Of a stretch of DNA of 64,000 bases, positions 29,093 to 38,113 are shown piece by piece (the stretch's first letter is position 1; each line of letters starts with the position of its first letter). A program made the position numbers and the translations under genes. The DNA is from JACVRW01 sp963811055. GTDB taxonomy: Bacteria > Actinomycetota > Thermoleophilia > Solirubrobacterales > Thermoleophilaceae. The DNA is taken from assembly GCA_963811055.1 (NCBI GenBank), contig CAWEPQ010000014.1:1-64000 (forward strand), written 5' to 3'. The notes beneath the pieces were generated by a model. It was given only the letters and a program-made list of their open reading frames with translations, ran no database searches and was not told the origin of the DNA.

Positions 29093-30499
29093 GTGTTGCC
29101 CGAGAAGACCGCACGCATCGACAGCCACGGTGATCCCGCCCTGGCCGAGGTGCTTCGCGACAGCGGCTACAACGTGGCCGAGTCGCACGCCGGCAACGGC
29201 GGCGTCGACGCGATCCTCTACGACACCACCGGCGTGCCCGGCCACTCCGACCTCGCCGACGCGGTGGCGGAGCTGACCGAGGGCGGGGTGGTCTCGATCG
29301 CCGTGGCCGGCGGCCGGGTGGCTCCGCCGCGCGCGGTCCCGACCGTGCTGCGCATAGGCCAGCTGCTGCTCTCCCCGCTCCAGACGGCCCGTGCCCTCGT
29401 GAGTGCCCGCAAGGCCAGGCGCGCGCTGGCGGACGTGGGGCTCGACAGCACCCGGATCGCCACCGGCGACAGGTCGCGCAGCCGCTACGGCCTGGGGCGC
29501 GGGGGCTGGCTGCGCCGGCTGCGCACCCCGGTGGGCTTCGTGCTCACCGGCAGCCGCGGCCCCACGCCGCCCAGCCTCATCGACACGGCAATCGAACGCG
29601 CCGGCGAGGCCGCGGGCACGGACCTCGAGCGAGCGTCCACCACCGTGTTCGAGTCCGGCAGGGTCGTGGTCTGCCTGCGCGGATCGGAGGGCGAGAGCTT
29701 CTTCATGCGCCTCGCCGCGGGTCCCTCCAGGCGGCCACTCGACGTGTCGCTGGAGGCCGTCACCGCCGTGGCCGCCTCGAACGCGCCGCCGGCCGTGCGC
29801 GATCGTCTCGTGATCCCGCTCGCGCAGGGGGTGGTTGGCCCGCTGCGCTACTCGTTCGAGCCCAACGCGGTGGGTACGCACCCCTGGCGGATGACGCCGG
29901 ATCTGTGGGAGGACTCGCTCGAGTTCCTCATCGCCCTGTTCGGCGTGGACGTGACCGGCACCGCGATGCCGGTGGCCGAGAGCTTCCAGGTGCAGGGCCG
30001 GCGCATGATGGAGTACGTGGGCGCGGACGAGGCCGAGGCGCTGGAGTCGATCCTCGCGAACCTCGAGCGGCGGCTGGCCGACGTGCCGCGCGGGCAGAGC
30101 CACGGCGACTTCTGGGCCGAGAACTTCCTGATCCGCGACGGCAGGCTCCACACGGTCCTGGACTGGGAGTGGGCCGCCACCGGCGCGCTGCCGCTGATCG
30201 ATCTCTTCGACCTGATCGCGCTCTCGCGCCGCCGTGTGCGCGACTTCACCCCCGGTGAGCGCTTCACCGACGTGCTGTGGCCGCTCGTGCGGGCCGGCGG
30301 CAACGAGCAGATCCACGCCTACTGCAAGGCGGTCGGCGTGTCTCCCGACCTCGAGACGCTGGACGCGCTGGCGGTGGCGTACTGGCTCAGCCGCGTGGGC
30401 CGCCAGCTGCATCCGCTGGCCGTGTTCCTCCAGCGCGAGGGGTGGAACGAGCGCAACCTCCACGGGCCGATACGCAAGCTCGTGGCCGCGGGCTGGTGA
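29093..30499 (+). CDS. APH-family phosphotransferase-like protein with an N-terminal extension
   Basis: About 468 residues from the GTG at 29093; the frame is open upstream into the GT4 gene, so the start could be slightly earlier. Residues 1-150 look like a small nucleotide-fold domain (ARIDSHGDPALAEVLRDSGY, ELTEGGVVSIAVAGGRV). The C-terminal half has the aminoglycoside/choline kinase core: GQSHGDFWAENFLI (catalytic HGD-x-x-x-x-N) and VLDWEWAATGALPLIDLFDL (metal-binding D-x-E/D). Substrates of this superfamily include sugars, choline and antibiotics. The glycan context suggests phosphorylation of a sugar or polyol decoration. No resistance claim is warranted. Confidence 0.65.
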   Translation: MLPEKTARIDSHGDPALAEVLRDSGYNVAESHAGNGGVDAILYDTTGVPGHSDLADAVAELTEGGVVSIAVAGGRVAPPRAVPTVLRIGQLLLSPLQTARALVSARKARRALADVGLDSTRIATGDRSRSRYGLGRGGWLRRLRTPVGFVLTGSRGPTPPSLIDTAIERAGEAAGTDLERASTTVFESGRVVVCLRGSEGESFFMRLAAGPSRRPLDVSLEAVTAVAASNAPPAVRDRLVIPLAQGVVGPLRYSFEPNAVGTHPWRMTPDLWEDSLEFLIALFGVDVTGTAMPVAESFQVQGRRMMEYVGADEAEALESILANLERRLADVPRGQSHGDFWAENFLIRDGRLHTVLDWEWAATGALPLIDLFDLIALSRRRVRDFTPGERFTDVLWPLVRAGGNEQIHAYCKAVGVSPDLETLDALAVAYWLSRVGRQLHPLAVFLQREGWNERNLHGPIRKLVAAGW

Positions 30500-30507
30500 A
30501 CCGGCGG

Positions 30508-31563
30508 CTAGCGGCTGTTCGCCCGGGCGAGCAGGCGATCCCCGCGCGGCAGGCGACCGAGCGCCCCGGCGGCCGCCACGGCCGGCCGGCCGAGCGATCC
30601 GCGCCCGAGCACCATGGTCTCCACCCCGGGGTCGCCGTCGGCGAACCGGCCCTTGTAGGCGTCGCCGCCGCGCAGGAACCGGTACTCGCGCATGCCGTCC
30701 TCGAAGGCAGAGCGAATCGTGTGCGCGAGGAGCACGAAGCCCACGGAATGCTCGTCCCACGCCGGGTCGCGGCCCGACTGGTAGAAGCACTCGCAGTCGG
30801 CGTAGCGCAGCCCGTACCAGGCAGCGACGGGGGTGCCGTCCACCTCGGCGAGCCAGAGTCGCAGCCAGCCGCGCTCCAGAGCCACGGCGGCGAAGTCCCG
30901 GTGGAACGCCTCGAGCTCCGGCTCGAAGGCGGCGGACTCGTCGTCCCAGCGGGCCGAGTGCAGTTTCAGCAGGACGCCCATGTCCTCGTCGAGGCGCGCG
31001 GCGTCGCTGAGCCGGAACGCGAGCTCGTGGCTCTTGGCCAGCTTGCGCTCGCGGCGCCGCACCTGGTCGCGGAAGTTCTTGCTCTTCGAGGCGAGGAACT
31101 CATCCCAGCTCTGGCCGTCGATGGCCAGTGTCGGGCTGGGCTCGGCGAGCAGGACGGTGGCCCCGGTGCGCTCGCTCCAGCCCTCGGCTCCGCCCACGCG
31201 GTCGCCCACCAGGAGGTCGGCGCGCCAGCGCCGGTCGGCGAGCAGCTCCCGGAGCGCGCTGGCCACGCGCTCGCGGTCGGCGGGGGCGCACACGGGCCCG
31301 AGCTGGTCGGCCGGCCCGTGGCCGAGGAAGCGCAGCACGCGCAAGGGCCGCGAACGGTTGACGTAGAGGGGGAGCATGGCGACCATGGCTCCCGAGGAGT
31401 CGCGGCCCGCGAGCAGGCGCAGCTCGCGATCGTCGCCGAAGTGGCGCCACCAGACGGACGCCCACTCCGGGGTGGAGAAGACGTTCCCGCCAGCCTCGGC
31501 CAGCCTGGCCCAATCGGCGTCGCCCGCGTCGATGCCGTCGAGCAGCTCGAACGTCAATTCCAT
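30508..31563 (-). CDS. FemAB/CelD-like acetyltransferase (GNAT superfamily)
   Basis: 351 residues. GNVFSTPEWASVWWRHFGDD near the N-terminus and LASKSKNFRDQVRRRERKLA in the middle are the marks of the CelD/BcsL group; GDAYKGRFADGD near the C-terminus is its conserved K-x-x-F block. These enzymes acylate sugars or attach amino acids in surface polymers. It is convergent with the phosphotransferase (8-base gap) and divergent from a polysaccharide deacetylase. A second member of the group is at 38110-39261. Confidence 0.75.
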   Translation of the reverse strand: MELTFELLDGIDAGDADWARLAEAGGNVFSTPEWASVWWRHFGDDRELRLLAGRDSSGAMVAMLPLYVNRSRPLRVLRFLGHGPADQLGPVCAPADRERVASALRELLADRRWRADLLVGDRVGGAEGWSERTGATVLLAEPSPTLAIDGQSWDEFLASKSKNFRDQVRRRERKLAKSHELAFRLSDAARLDEDMGVLLKLHSARWDDESAAFEPELEAFHRDFAAVALERGWLRLWLAEVDGTPVAAWYGLRYADCECFYQSGRDPAWDEHSVGFVLLAHTIRSAFEDGMREYRFLRGGDAYKGRFADGDPGVETMVLGRGSLGRPAVAAAGALGRLPRGDRLLARANSR

Positions 31564-31610
31564 GATTCCACTATCGGTAGGTTAGGTCCGCGACTCGACG
31601 GTGCCCCGGG

Positions 31611-32351
31611 ATGAGCGACATCCTCGTGCTCTGCTACCACGCGGTCAGCGAGAGCTGGCCGTCCGAGCTCGCCGTGAGCCCCGGTCTCCTCGACGAGCAG
31701 ATCACGGCCCTGGAGCGACGCGGCTACCGCGCCACCACGTTCACCCGGGCGGTCACCGAACCGCCCTCGCGGCGCACGCTGGCGATCACCTTCGACGACG
31801 CATATCGCTCGACGCTCGACCTGGCCGCCCCGGTGCTCGCCCGCCACGGTGTGCCCGGCACGGTGTTCGCGCCGACCGACTGGGTGGGCCGCGAGGAGCC
31901 GATGTCCTGGCCCGGGATCGAGGAGTGGGGGGACGGGCCGCACCGCGACGAGCTCCTGTGCCTCACCTGGGACGGGCTGGGGGAGCTGGCCGAGCTGGGA
32001 TGGGAGGTGGGCTCGCACACGCGCTCGCACCCTCGGCTGCCGCAGGTCGTGGACGACGCCGAGCTCGAGCGTGAGCTGGCCGGCTCGCGCGAGCTGCTGC
32101 TGGAGCGCCTGGGCCGCTGCGACTCGATCGCCTACCCGTACGGGGACCACGACGACCGCGTGGTGCGCGGGGCGGGCGCCGCGGGGTACCGCGCAGCCTG
32201 CACCCTCACCGGCATGCCGCACGCGGCCACGCCGCTGCGCTGGCCACGCGTGGGGATCTACCCCGGCAACCACCCCCTGTACCTGCGGCTGAAGACATCG
32301 CCCGTGCTGCGCTCGCTGGCCGTGGCCGGCGGGCGGCTGCGCGGCACTTGA
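31611..32351 (+). CDS. polysaccharide deacetylase (NodB domain)
   Basis: 246 residues. ILVLCYHAVSESWPSELAVS is the usual CE4 N-terminus; LAITFDDAYRSTLDLAAPVL gives the FDD catalytic base and metal Asp; EVGSHTRSHPRLP gives the H-x3-H metal site; IAYPYGDHDDR is the substrate groove motif. It removes N- or O-acetyl groups from a glycan. There is no signal peptide, so it may act on cytoplasmic or lipid-linked intermediates. Followed by a strong hairpin. Confidence 0.85.
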   Translation: MSDILVLCYHAVSESWPSELAVSPGLLDEQITALERRGYRATTFTRAVTEPPSRRTLAITFDDAYRSTLDLAAPVLARHGVPGTVFAPTDWVGREEPMSWPGIEEWGDGPHRDELLCLTWDGLGELAELGWEVGSHTRSHPRLPQVVDDAELERELAGSRELLLERLGRCDSIAYPYGDHDDRVVRGAGAAGYRAACTLTGMPHAATPLRWPRVGIYPGNHPLYLRLKTSPVLRSLAVAGGRLRGT

Positions 32352-32357
32352 TCGCAC

Positions 32358-32380
32358 TGACTCCCGCTCAGCGGGAGTCA
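32358..32380. terminator. bidirectional hairpin terminator between convergent genes
   Basis: TGACTCCCGC-TCA-GCGGGAGTCA is a perfect 10-bp stem with a 3-nt loop, 7 bases after the deacetylase stop and 12 bases from the stop of the convergent secreted protein. No T-run, as is common in high-GC genomes. The core CTCCCGC-nnn-GCGGGAG recurs in the hairpin at 62297-62321. Confidence 0.65.
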
Positions 32381-32391
32381 CCGCTCACGGA

Positions 32392-33483
32392 TCAGCAGCT
32401 CCGCTCGCTCACGCACGGGTCGACCACCCGGAGGCGGCTCGTCCAGTCGATCTCGTCGTCGAGTTCGAAGTGGTATCTGCCGTCGGCCTCACGCGGGATG
32501 CCGATTCGCTTGGCGTAGCGGAGGATCCGATCGGGATAGCCGAAGCTCGTGTACGTGGAGCTGGACTCGAACTCGAGCTCCCACGGCGATCCCCCGGTGT
32601 CGCCCACGAACATGCCGTAGCGGGCCAGAGCACGCAGGATCCCGCGCTTCCAGCGCGGGACGTCCAGCGCGCGAATCTCGGCTGCGGACATGTCGAGCTG
32701 GAAGCGCATGCCCTCGGCCGGCGCGTCCGTGCGGTCCTCGCAGGGGGCGCCGCGGCCGCGGGCGGGGTAGACGAACTCGCCCGAGTCGCAGTCCGCCACC
32801 AGGAACAGCGCGTGGTCGATGCGCCCCTGCCTCAGCTCCTCCGCCCGGATGATCCCGGCGAGGAGGCCGAAGTGCGCCGCCGTCGCGTCCGAGGCCAGCC
32901 CGTCGCCGTCGATCCGTGTACGCCCGCCATAGCCGGTCACCAGCTGGCCGCCGCCGCTCGGCTTCGACTCGACCTCCCAGAGGTCGTACTCCCAGCCGCT
33001 CCGCTGGTCCACCACGGCGAGGTGGGCGTCCGAGCCCCCCGCCGGCCGCGCGCGGTCGGGGATGCGCACCTTCATGCCCTCGACCTCGCAGCGCCCGTAG
33101 GGGCGAGTGCAGTGGATCGTGAACACGGGATCGTCGGGAGTGGACCAGTAGACCGGGTGCTGGAAGTCGCTGTCCGAGTCGGCCACGCCGGCGCGCAGGT
33201 CCGAGGGGCCGCCCTGCTCGGTGAGGCGCGCGACGATGGCCGCCGAACGCGGGTGGAGGCGGGGGTCCTCCGGCAGCACCTGATTGAAGGGCGAGTCGTC
33301 GGAGTAGGGGCGCCAGTCGGCGGGCGGCCAGTTGCCCACGCCGAATCCGTCGGCCGGGTCACCTGGCGCCTGCGGGCCGGCCGGCTCCTCGGATGACCCC
33401 AGGAGGTCGACGGCCACGAAGGCGACCGCAGCCGCCAGGGCCACGGCGAGCGCTATCCGGACCCGATTCTTGGTGCGAACCAT
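32392..33483 (-). CDS. secreted protein of unknown function, intact paralog of 13298-14459
   Basis: 363 residues. A membrane-anchor or signal segment (VRIALAVALAAAVAFVAVDL) is followed by a short Pro/Gly linker and then conserved blocks: WRPYSDDSPFN (about 57-67), RSAAIVARL, FTIHCTRPYGRCEVEGMKVR, GWEYDLWEV, GGRTRIDGDGLASDATAAHF, RIDHALFLV, RFQLDMSAAEI, RGILRALARYGMFVGDTGGS, STYTSFG and RLRVVDPCVSER. Four or more Cys could form disulfides. I know of no function. Such proteins seem common in Solirubrobacterales, and a lyase or glycosidase role is only a guess from the polysaccharide context. Confidence 0.7.
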   Translation of the reverse strand: MVRTKNRVRIALAVALAAAVAFVAVDLLGSSEEPAGPQAPGDPADGFGVGNWPPADWRPYSDDSPFNQVLPEDPRLHPRSAAIVARLTEQGGPSDLRAGVADSDSDFQHPVYWSTPDDPVFTIHCTRPYGRCEVEGMKVRIPDRARPAGGSDAHLAVVDQRSGWEYDLWEVESKPSGGGQLVTGYGGRTRIDGDGLASDATAAHFGLLAGIIRAEELRQGRIDHALFLVADCDSGEFVYPARGRGAPCEDRTDAPAEGMRFQLDMSAAEIRALDVPRWKRGILRALARYGMFVGDTGGSPWELEFESSSTYTSFGYPDRILRYAKRIGIPREADGRYHFELDDEIDWTSRLRVVDPCVSERSC

Positions 33484-33636
33484 CGAACCTGACCGATCGT
33501 AGTGGGCGTTTCCTGGCCCGATGCCGGTCCCGGCAGGGTTGGCGCTGGCGCGCTCACCGGGTCGGATGTACCTTCGAATCAGGGTACGAGCTGGATCCCG
33601 CCTCCCAGCCGAGGAGCTCGCCCTTCATCACGGACG

Positions 33637-36519
33637 ATGATGCGAACCCTCCGCTCACCCAGCCAACTCGTCGTTCTCTGCATCGCGCTGCTCTTGGCCG
33701 CATGCGCCACGTCCGTCATGGCGTCCAAGGGCGCGCCCGACCGAAAGGCGCCGAAGCTCAGCCTCAAGAGCCCGGCCAACAGCTCGGCCACCTTCGACAC
33801 CACGCCCAGGCTTGCCGGCGGGGCCGGCCACGCGGCGGGCGACAGGCACACGCTGGCCGTGCGCGTCTACCTCGGCGCGAAGGCGCGGGGCAGGGCGCAG
33901 CGGGTACTGACCGTGCGCCGCAAGGGGGACGCGTGGGCCGTGAACCTCGCGCCGGCGCTGCTGCCGGGCACCTATACGGCCAAGGCCGCGCAGCTCGACA
34001 GGGCCGGCAACCGCGGTGTGAGCAGGACCTCGACGTTCACGATCAAGCGCGCGCTGGTGGTGGCCAGGCCGCCCGTGAAGGTGGCGCCGCCCCCGCCCAC
34101 CAAGCCGGTGACACCTCCCAAGGCGCCGGTGGTGCCGCCGCCCGCCGTGACGATCACCGCTCCGGCCGCCGGCACGGAGACCTCCGACACCACACCCGTC
34201 TTCGCCGCCGGCGTGACCGACGCCGCGGGTGCGCCCCAGGAAGTCACGCTCAGCATCTACGCCGGAGCCGACGCGGCCGGAACGCCCGCTCGCATCCTGG
34301 AGCTCACGCAGGCGGGCGCCGTCTGGTCGGGCGAGCCTGACGATGCGCTCGAGGACGGCATCTATACCGCCCAGGTCGAGGTGGTCGGCGCCTCCGGCAA
34401 GACGGGCAAGAGCGCACCGGTGACCTTCCGCGTGGACACCGTCGCGCCGCAGCCGGCGCTGACCGCTCCCGCCGACGGCGCCGCCACCAGCGACAGCACT
34501 CCCGCGTTCTCCGGCTCCGCCGGTACGGCGGGGGGCGACTCGACCCAGGTCCGCGTGCTCGTGTACGCCGGGCTGAGCGATTCCGCCACCCCGGTGGCCA
34601 GCCTGACCACAAACCGCTCGGGTGGAGCATTCTCCGTGTCCGCCACGAGCGCCCTGCCCGTGGGCACCTACACGGCGCGCGCCGAGCAGCAGGACGGAGC
34701 CGGCAACACCGGCCGGAGCGCCACTCGCACGTTCGCGGTCACATCCACGGCAGCTGCCGCCACATACCGCGACGCGGTGATGGCAGACGCCCCGCGCGCC
34801 TACTGGCGCCTGGGTGAGGCCGGCGGCACCGCGGCCGCGGACCAGACCGTTTTCGCCAACACCGGCACCTACCTGGGCTCGCCCGCGCTCGGCCAGGCCG
34901 GCATCGTGCCCGTGGCGCAGAGCACGGCGATGGCGCTCGACGGCTCGGACGACTCCGTTCGCGTGGCCAACTCGGCCAGCCTCAACCCGAGGGCGGCGCT
35001 GAGCCTCGAGGCGTGGATCCGGCCGGCCGCGCTTCCCACCGGCACGGCCACGCTGATGCGGAAGGACCTCCAGTACCTGCTGCGGCTCAGCTCGAGCGGC
35101 GCGGTGACCCTCCGGCTATGGCGCGGCGGAGCCACGAGCGAGGTGACCACCCCGGCCGGCGCCGTACCCGCCGGCGCGTGGAGCCACGTGGTGGCCACCT
35201 TCGACGGAGCGTCGATCGCCATCTACGTGAACGGCACGGTGCGCGCCACGCTGGCGATGACCGCCGCCGTGGACGCGGGCACCGGCGTGCTGTCGCTCGG
35301 CACGAGTAGCTCGAGCGACTGGTTCCGCGGGCGCATGGACGAGGTGGCCGTGTACGGCAACGCGCTGCCCGGACCGCGCGTGCTCGCCCACTACACGAAG
35401 GCGGACCCGGTCGAGGACCCCGCCCCGACGGTGGTGCTCCAGTCCCCGGCGCCCGGGAGCACCGTGGACCTGCGCCCTGTGTTCGCCGGCACGGCCGACG
35501 GTGAGACGCCCACCGTCACGGTCAAGGTCTACTCGGGCGGTTCGGCGTCCGGCAGCCCACTCCAGACTCTGTCCGCCGCGCACCAGACGAGCAATCTCTT
35601 CTCGGTGGCCGCCTCGGCCAACCTGACCCCGGGCACGTTCACCGCCCAAGCCGAGCAGGCCACCGCCGCCGGCCTCGTGGGCAAGAGCGCTCCGGTGAGC
35701 TTCACCGTCCAGGCGCCCAGCGGAGAGACGGTCACGATCGCCGCCGCAGGCGACATCGCAGACTGCGGAGGCACGGACGACGAGGCCACCGCGAACCTGC
35801 TCGACGCGATCCCCGGCACCGTGATGACGCTCGGCGACAACGCCTACGTGAACGGAACGGCCAGCAACTACGCCTGTTACAACAGCAGCTGGGGCAGGCA
35901 CAAGGCGCGCACGCGGCCGATCCCCGGCGACCACGACTACGGCGTGCCCGACGCCGGTGGGTACTTCGACTACTTCGGTGCCGCGGCCGGCCCGCGGCCG
36001 TCGGGCTTCTACAGCTACGACATCGGCGCCTGGCACGTGGTGGCGCTCAACTCCGGCTGCTACGTGCAGCTCCGGAGCTGCAACGCGGCGCAGGACGAGT
36101 GGCTCGAGAACGACCTCGAGCAGAACGACTCCCAGTGCACGCTCGCGCAGCTTCACGAGCCGCGCTTCAGCTCCGGCGAGATCCACGGCAACGTGGGCAG
36201 CGTGCAGCCGCTCTGGCAGATCCTCTACGAGCACGGCGCGGACGTGGTGCTCAGCGGAAGCGAACACATGTACGAGCGCTTCGCCCCCCAGACCCCCACA
36301 GAACAGGCGGACGCCGCCAACGGCATCCGCCAGTTCACGGTCGGCACCGGCGGCGAGAGCCACTACCAGGTGGGCAGCATCCGGCCCAACAGCCAGGTGC
36401 GCGAGAGCAACACCTTCGGCGTCCTCAAGATGACGCTGAAGCCCACCGGATACGACTGGCAGTTCGTGCCGGTGGCCGGCAAGACCTTCACGGACAGCGG
36501 GACCGCCTCCTGCCACTGA
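33637..36519 (+). CDS. large secreted protein: Ig-like repeats, LamG/concanavalin domain, C-terminal metallophosphoesterase-like domain
   Basis: The tandem ATG at 33637 is chosen because a lipoprotein-type signal follows directly (LVVLCIALLLAACA), giving 960 residues. Next come three Ig-like repeats of about 95 residues (TSDTTPVFAAG, TSDSTPAFSGSA and related starts, each ending GKS/GRS-A-x-x-x-F-x-V), a Pro-rich hinge, a LamG-like lectin domain (DAPRAYWRLGEAGG, VRVANSASLNPRAALSLEAW, WSHVVATFDGASIAIYVNG), a fourth Ig-like repeat, and a purple-acid-phosphatase-like domain (AAAGDIADCGG, TLGDNAYVNG, PIPGDHDYG, LHEPRFSSGEIHG, LSGSEHMYERF). Several metal-ligand positions differ from the usual GNH and GHxH. 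It probably binds a surface glycan through the lectin part. Confidence 0.75.
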   Translation: MMRTLRSPSQLVVLCIALLLAACATSVMASKGAPDRKAPKLSLKSPANSSATFDTTPRLAGGAGHAAGDRHTLAVRVYLGAKARGRAQRVLTVRRKGDAWAVNLAPALLPGTYTAKAAQLDRAGNRGVSRTSTFTIKRALVVARPPVKVAPPPPTKPVTPPKAPVVPPPAVTITAPAAGTETSDTTPVFAAGVTDAAGAPQEVTLSIYAGADAAGTPARILELTQAGAVWSGEPDDALEDGIYTAQVEVVGASGKTGKSAPVTFRVDTVAPQPALTAPADGAATSDSTPAFSGSAGTAGGDSTQVRVLVYAGLSDSATPVASLTTNRSGGAFSVSATSALPVGTYTARAEQQDGAGNTGRSATRTFAVTSTAAAATYRDAVMADAPRAYWRLGEAGGTAAADQTVFANTGTYLGSPALGQAGIVPVAQSTAMALDGSDDSVRVANSASLNPRAALSLEAWIRPAALPTGTATLMRKDLQYLLRLSSSGAVTLRLWRGGATSEVTTPAGAVPAGAWSHVVATFDGASIAIYVNGTVRATLAMTAAVDAGTGVLSLGTSSSSDWFRGRMDEVAVYGNALPGPRVLAHYTKADPVEDPAPTVVLQSPAPGSTVDLRPVFAGTADGETPTVTVKVYSGGSASGSPLQTLSAAHQTSNLFSVAASANLTPGTFTAQAEQATAAGLVGKSAPVSFTVQAPSGETVTIAAAGDIADCGGTDDEATANLLDAIPGTVMTLGDNAYVNGTASNYACYNSSWGRHKARTRPIPGDHDYGVPDAGGYFDYFGAAAGPRPSGFYSYDIGAWHVVALNSGCYVQLRSCNAAQDEWLENDLEQNDSQCTLAQLHEPRFSSGEIHGNVGSVQPLWQILYEHGADVVLSGSEHMYERFAPQTPTEQADAANGIRQFTVGTGGESHYQVGSIRPNSQVRESNTFGVLKMTLKPTGYDWQFVPVAGKTFTDSGTASCH

Positions 36520-36537
36520 TCGCACCCCCGCCCCGTC

Positions 36538-36543
36538 TAGGCT
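36538..36543 (+). promoter_or_regulatory. candidate -10 of the aldehyde dehydrogenase gene
   Basis: TAGGCT lies 7 nt before the ATG at 36551, with no Shine-Dalgarno, fitting a leaderless start. Confidence 0.35.
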
Positions 36544-36550
36544 TGGGCCC

Positions 36551-38113
36551 ATGAGCATCACTGGCACGCGCACGGTCGGGTCCATCGTCGGAGGAGCGTC
36601 CGCCAAGGACGGGCAGCGCCTGGAGTCGCGCAACCCGGCCGATCTCGACGACGTGGTGTGCGAGGCGCTGCTTGGCGACGTGGACACGTTCGTTGGGGCG
36701 TGTACAGCAGCCCGCGAGGCGCAACGCGAGTGGGCGGCCATTCCCGCGCCGGTACGCGGGAACGCCATCAAGGAGATCGGGCGCCTCGTGGAGGAGAACA
36801 AGGAGGCCCTCGCACGCCTCGTCACGCGCGAGATCGGCAAGCCCTATCCCGAGTCGCTGGGCGAGGTGCAGGAGGTCGTGGACACCTGCGACTTCTTCCT
36901 CTCCGAGGGCCGCCGCCTCTACGGCATGACGGTGCCGAGCGAGATGCCCGACAAGCAGCTCTTCACCTTCCGGAACCCGGTGGGCGTGGCGGCCATCGTC
37001 ACGGCCGGGAACTTCCCGGTGGCGGTGCCCTCCTGGTACATCGTGCCCGCGCTGCTGTGCGGGAACGCCGTGGTCTGGAAGCCGGCCGAGTACGCGCCGG
37101 CTCTCGGCGACGCGCTCACGCGGATCTTCCTCGCCGGCGGACTGCCGCCCGGCGTGCTCAACCTGGTCCAGTGCGACGGCCCCACCGCCTTCGCCGGCCT
37201 CGAGCGCGCGCTGGAGGAGCGGCTGGTGGACAAGGTCGGCTTCACCGGGTCCTCGGAGGTGGGCGCGCGCATCGGCGAGCTCTGCGGCAGGCACGTGCAG
37301 TCGCCCTGCCTCGAGCTGGGCGGCAAGAACCCGCTGGTGGTCATGCCCGACGCGGACCTTGACCTGGCGGTGGAGGGGGCGCTCTTCAGCGGCTTCGGCA
37401 CCGCCGGCCAGCGCTGCACCTCACTCGGCACCGTGATCGTCCACCGCTCACTGCATGACGAGTTCGTTTCGCGCCTTACGCGAGCCGTCGAGGGGTCGCC
37501 GATCGGCGACCCGAGCGCCGAGGTGCTCTACGGGCCGATGATCCACCAGCGCTTCCTGGACCGCTTCCTCGAGTGGCTCGAGCTGATCGAGGACCACCAC
37601 ACGATCTCCGGCTCGAGCGCGACCGGGCGGATCACTGCAGACAGTCCGCGCGCAGGCTTCGTGGGCGATCCCGAGGCGGGCCTCTACTGCCATCCGACGA
37701 TCGTCGACGGCGTGACGGCCGGCGACGCCCTCTACTCGACGGAGACCTTCGGGCCGCTGATCGGGGTGGCGGAGTTCGGCGATCTGGACGAGGCGCTCGA
37801 GCTCGCCAACGGGCACGGGTACGGGCTCTCCGCCGCGATCTACACGAACGACCCCAAGTCCGCCTTCCGTTTCCGGGCCGGGGTGAGCGCCGGCATGGTG
37901 TCCGTGAACAACTCGACATCCGGAGCGGAGGCGCACCTTCCGTTCGGCGGAAACGGCAAGTCGGGCAACGGCAGCCGCCAGTCGGGCGTCTGGGTGCTGG
38001 ATCAGTTCACACGCTGGCAGGCGCTCAACTGGGATTACGCCGGCAAGCTCCAGAAGGCGCAGATGGACGTGCCCGAGCTGACCGGCGACCCTGGCTTCCG
38101 GCTCGCGGACTAA
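36551..38113 (+). CDS. aldehyde dehydrogenase (NAD(P)-dependent)
   Basis: 520 residues. VGVAAIVTAGNFPVAVPSWY and VVWKPAEYAPALGDAL bind NAD; VGFTGSSEVGARI is the cofactor loop; CLELGGKNPLVVMPDADLDL holds the general-base Glu; GTAGQRCTSLGTVIVH holds the nucleophile Cys; ETFGPLIGVAEF is the end-domain motif. FGTAGQRCTS and NWDYAGKLQKAQMD resemble the ALDH7-like branch, whose members oxidise semialdehydes such as aminoadipate or piperideine carboxylate; the actual substrate is unknown. Its end overlaps the convergent acetyltransferase by 4 bases. Confidence 0.85.
   Translation: MSITGTRTVGSIVGGASAKDGQRLESRNPADLDDVVCEALLGDVDTFVGACTAAREAQREWAAIPAPVRGNAIKEIGRLVEENKEALARLVTREIGKPYPESLGEVQEVVDTCDFFLSEGRRLYGMTVPSEMPDKQLFTFRNPVGVAAIVTAGNFPVAVPSWYIVPALLCGNAVVWKPAEYAPALGDALTRIFLAGGLPPGVLNLVQCDGPTAFAGLERALEERLVDKVGFTGSSEVGARIGELCGRHVQSPCLELGGKNPLVVMPDADLDLAVEGALFSGFGTAGQRCTSLGTVIVHRSLHDEFVSRLTRAVEGSPIGDPSAEVLYGPMIHQRFLDRFLEWLELIEDHHTISGSSATGRITADSPRAGFVGDPEAGLYCHPTIVDGVTAGDALYSTETFGPLIGVAEFGDLDEALELANGHGYGLSAAIYTNDPKSAFRFRAGVSAGMVSVNNSTSGAEAHLPFGGNGKSGNGSRQSGVWVLDQFTRWQALNWDYAGKLQKAQMDVPELTGDPGFRLAD

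Noticed and set aside
29093..30499. Aminoglycoside resistance gene
   Set aside because: The HGD-x4-N and DWE motifs define the broad APH superfamily; context is glycan biosynthesis and nothing points to antibiotics.
35116..36840. Long open frame antisense to the phosphatase-like gene (and similar ones at 42738-44582 minus, 22752-24239 minus, 3122-4237 plus, 10215-11420 plus)
   Set aside because: Composition is His/Arg/Gly-rich shadow coding of high-GC DNA, with no motifs, signal or helices; the opposite strand carries recognised proteins.
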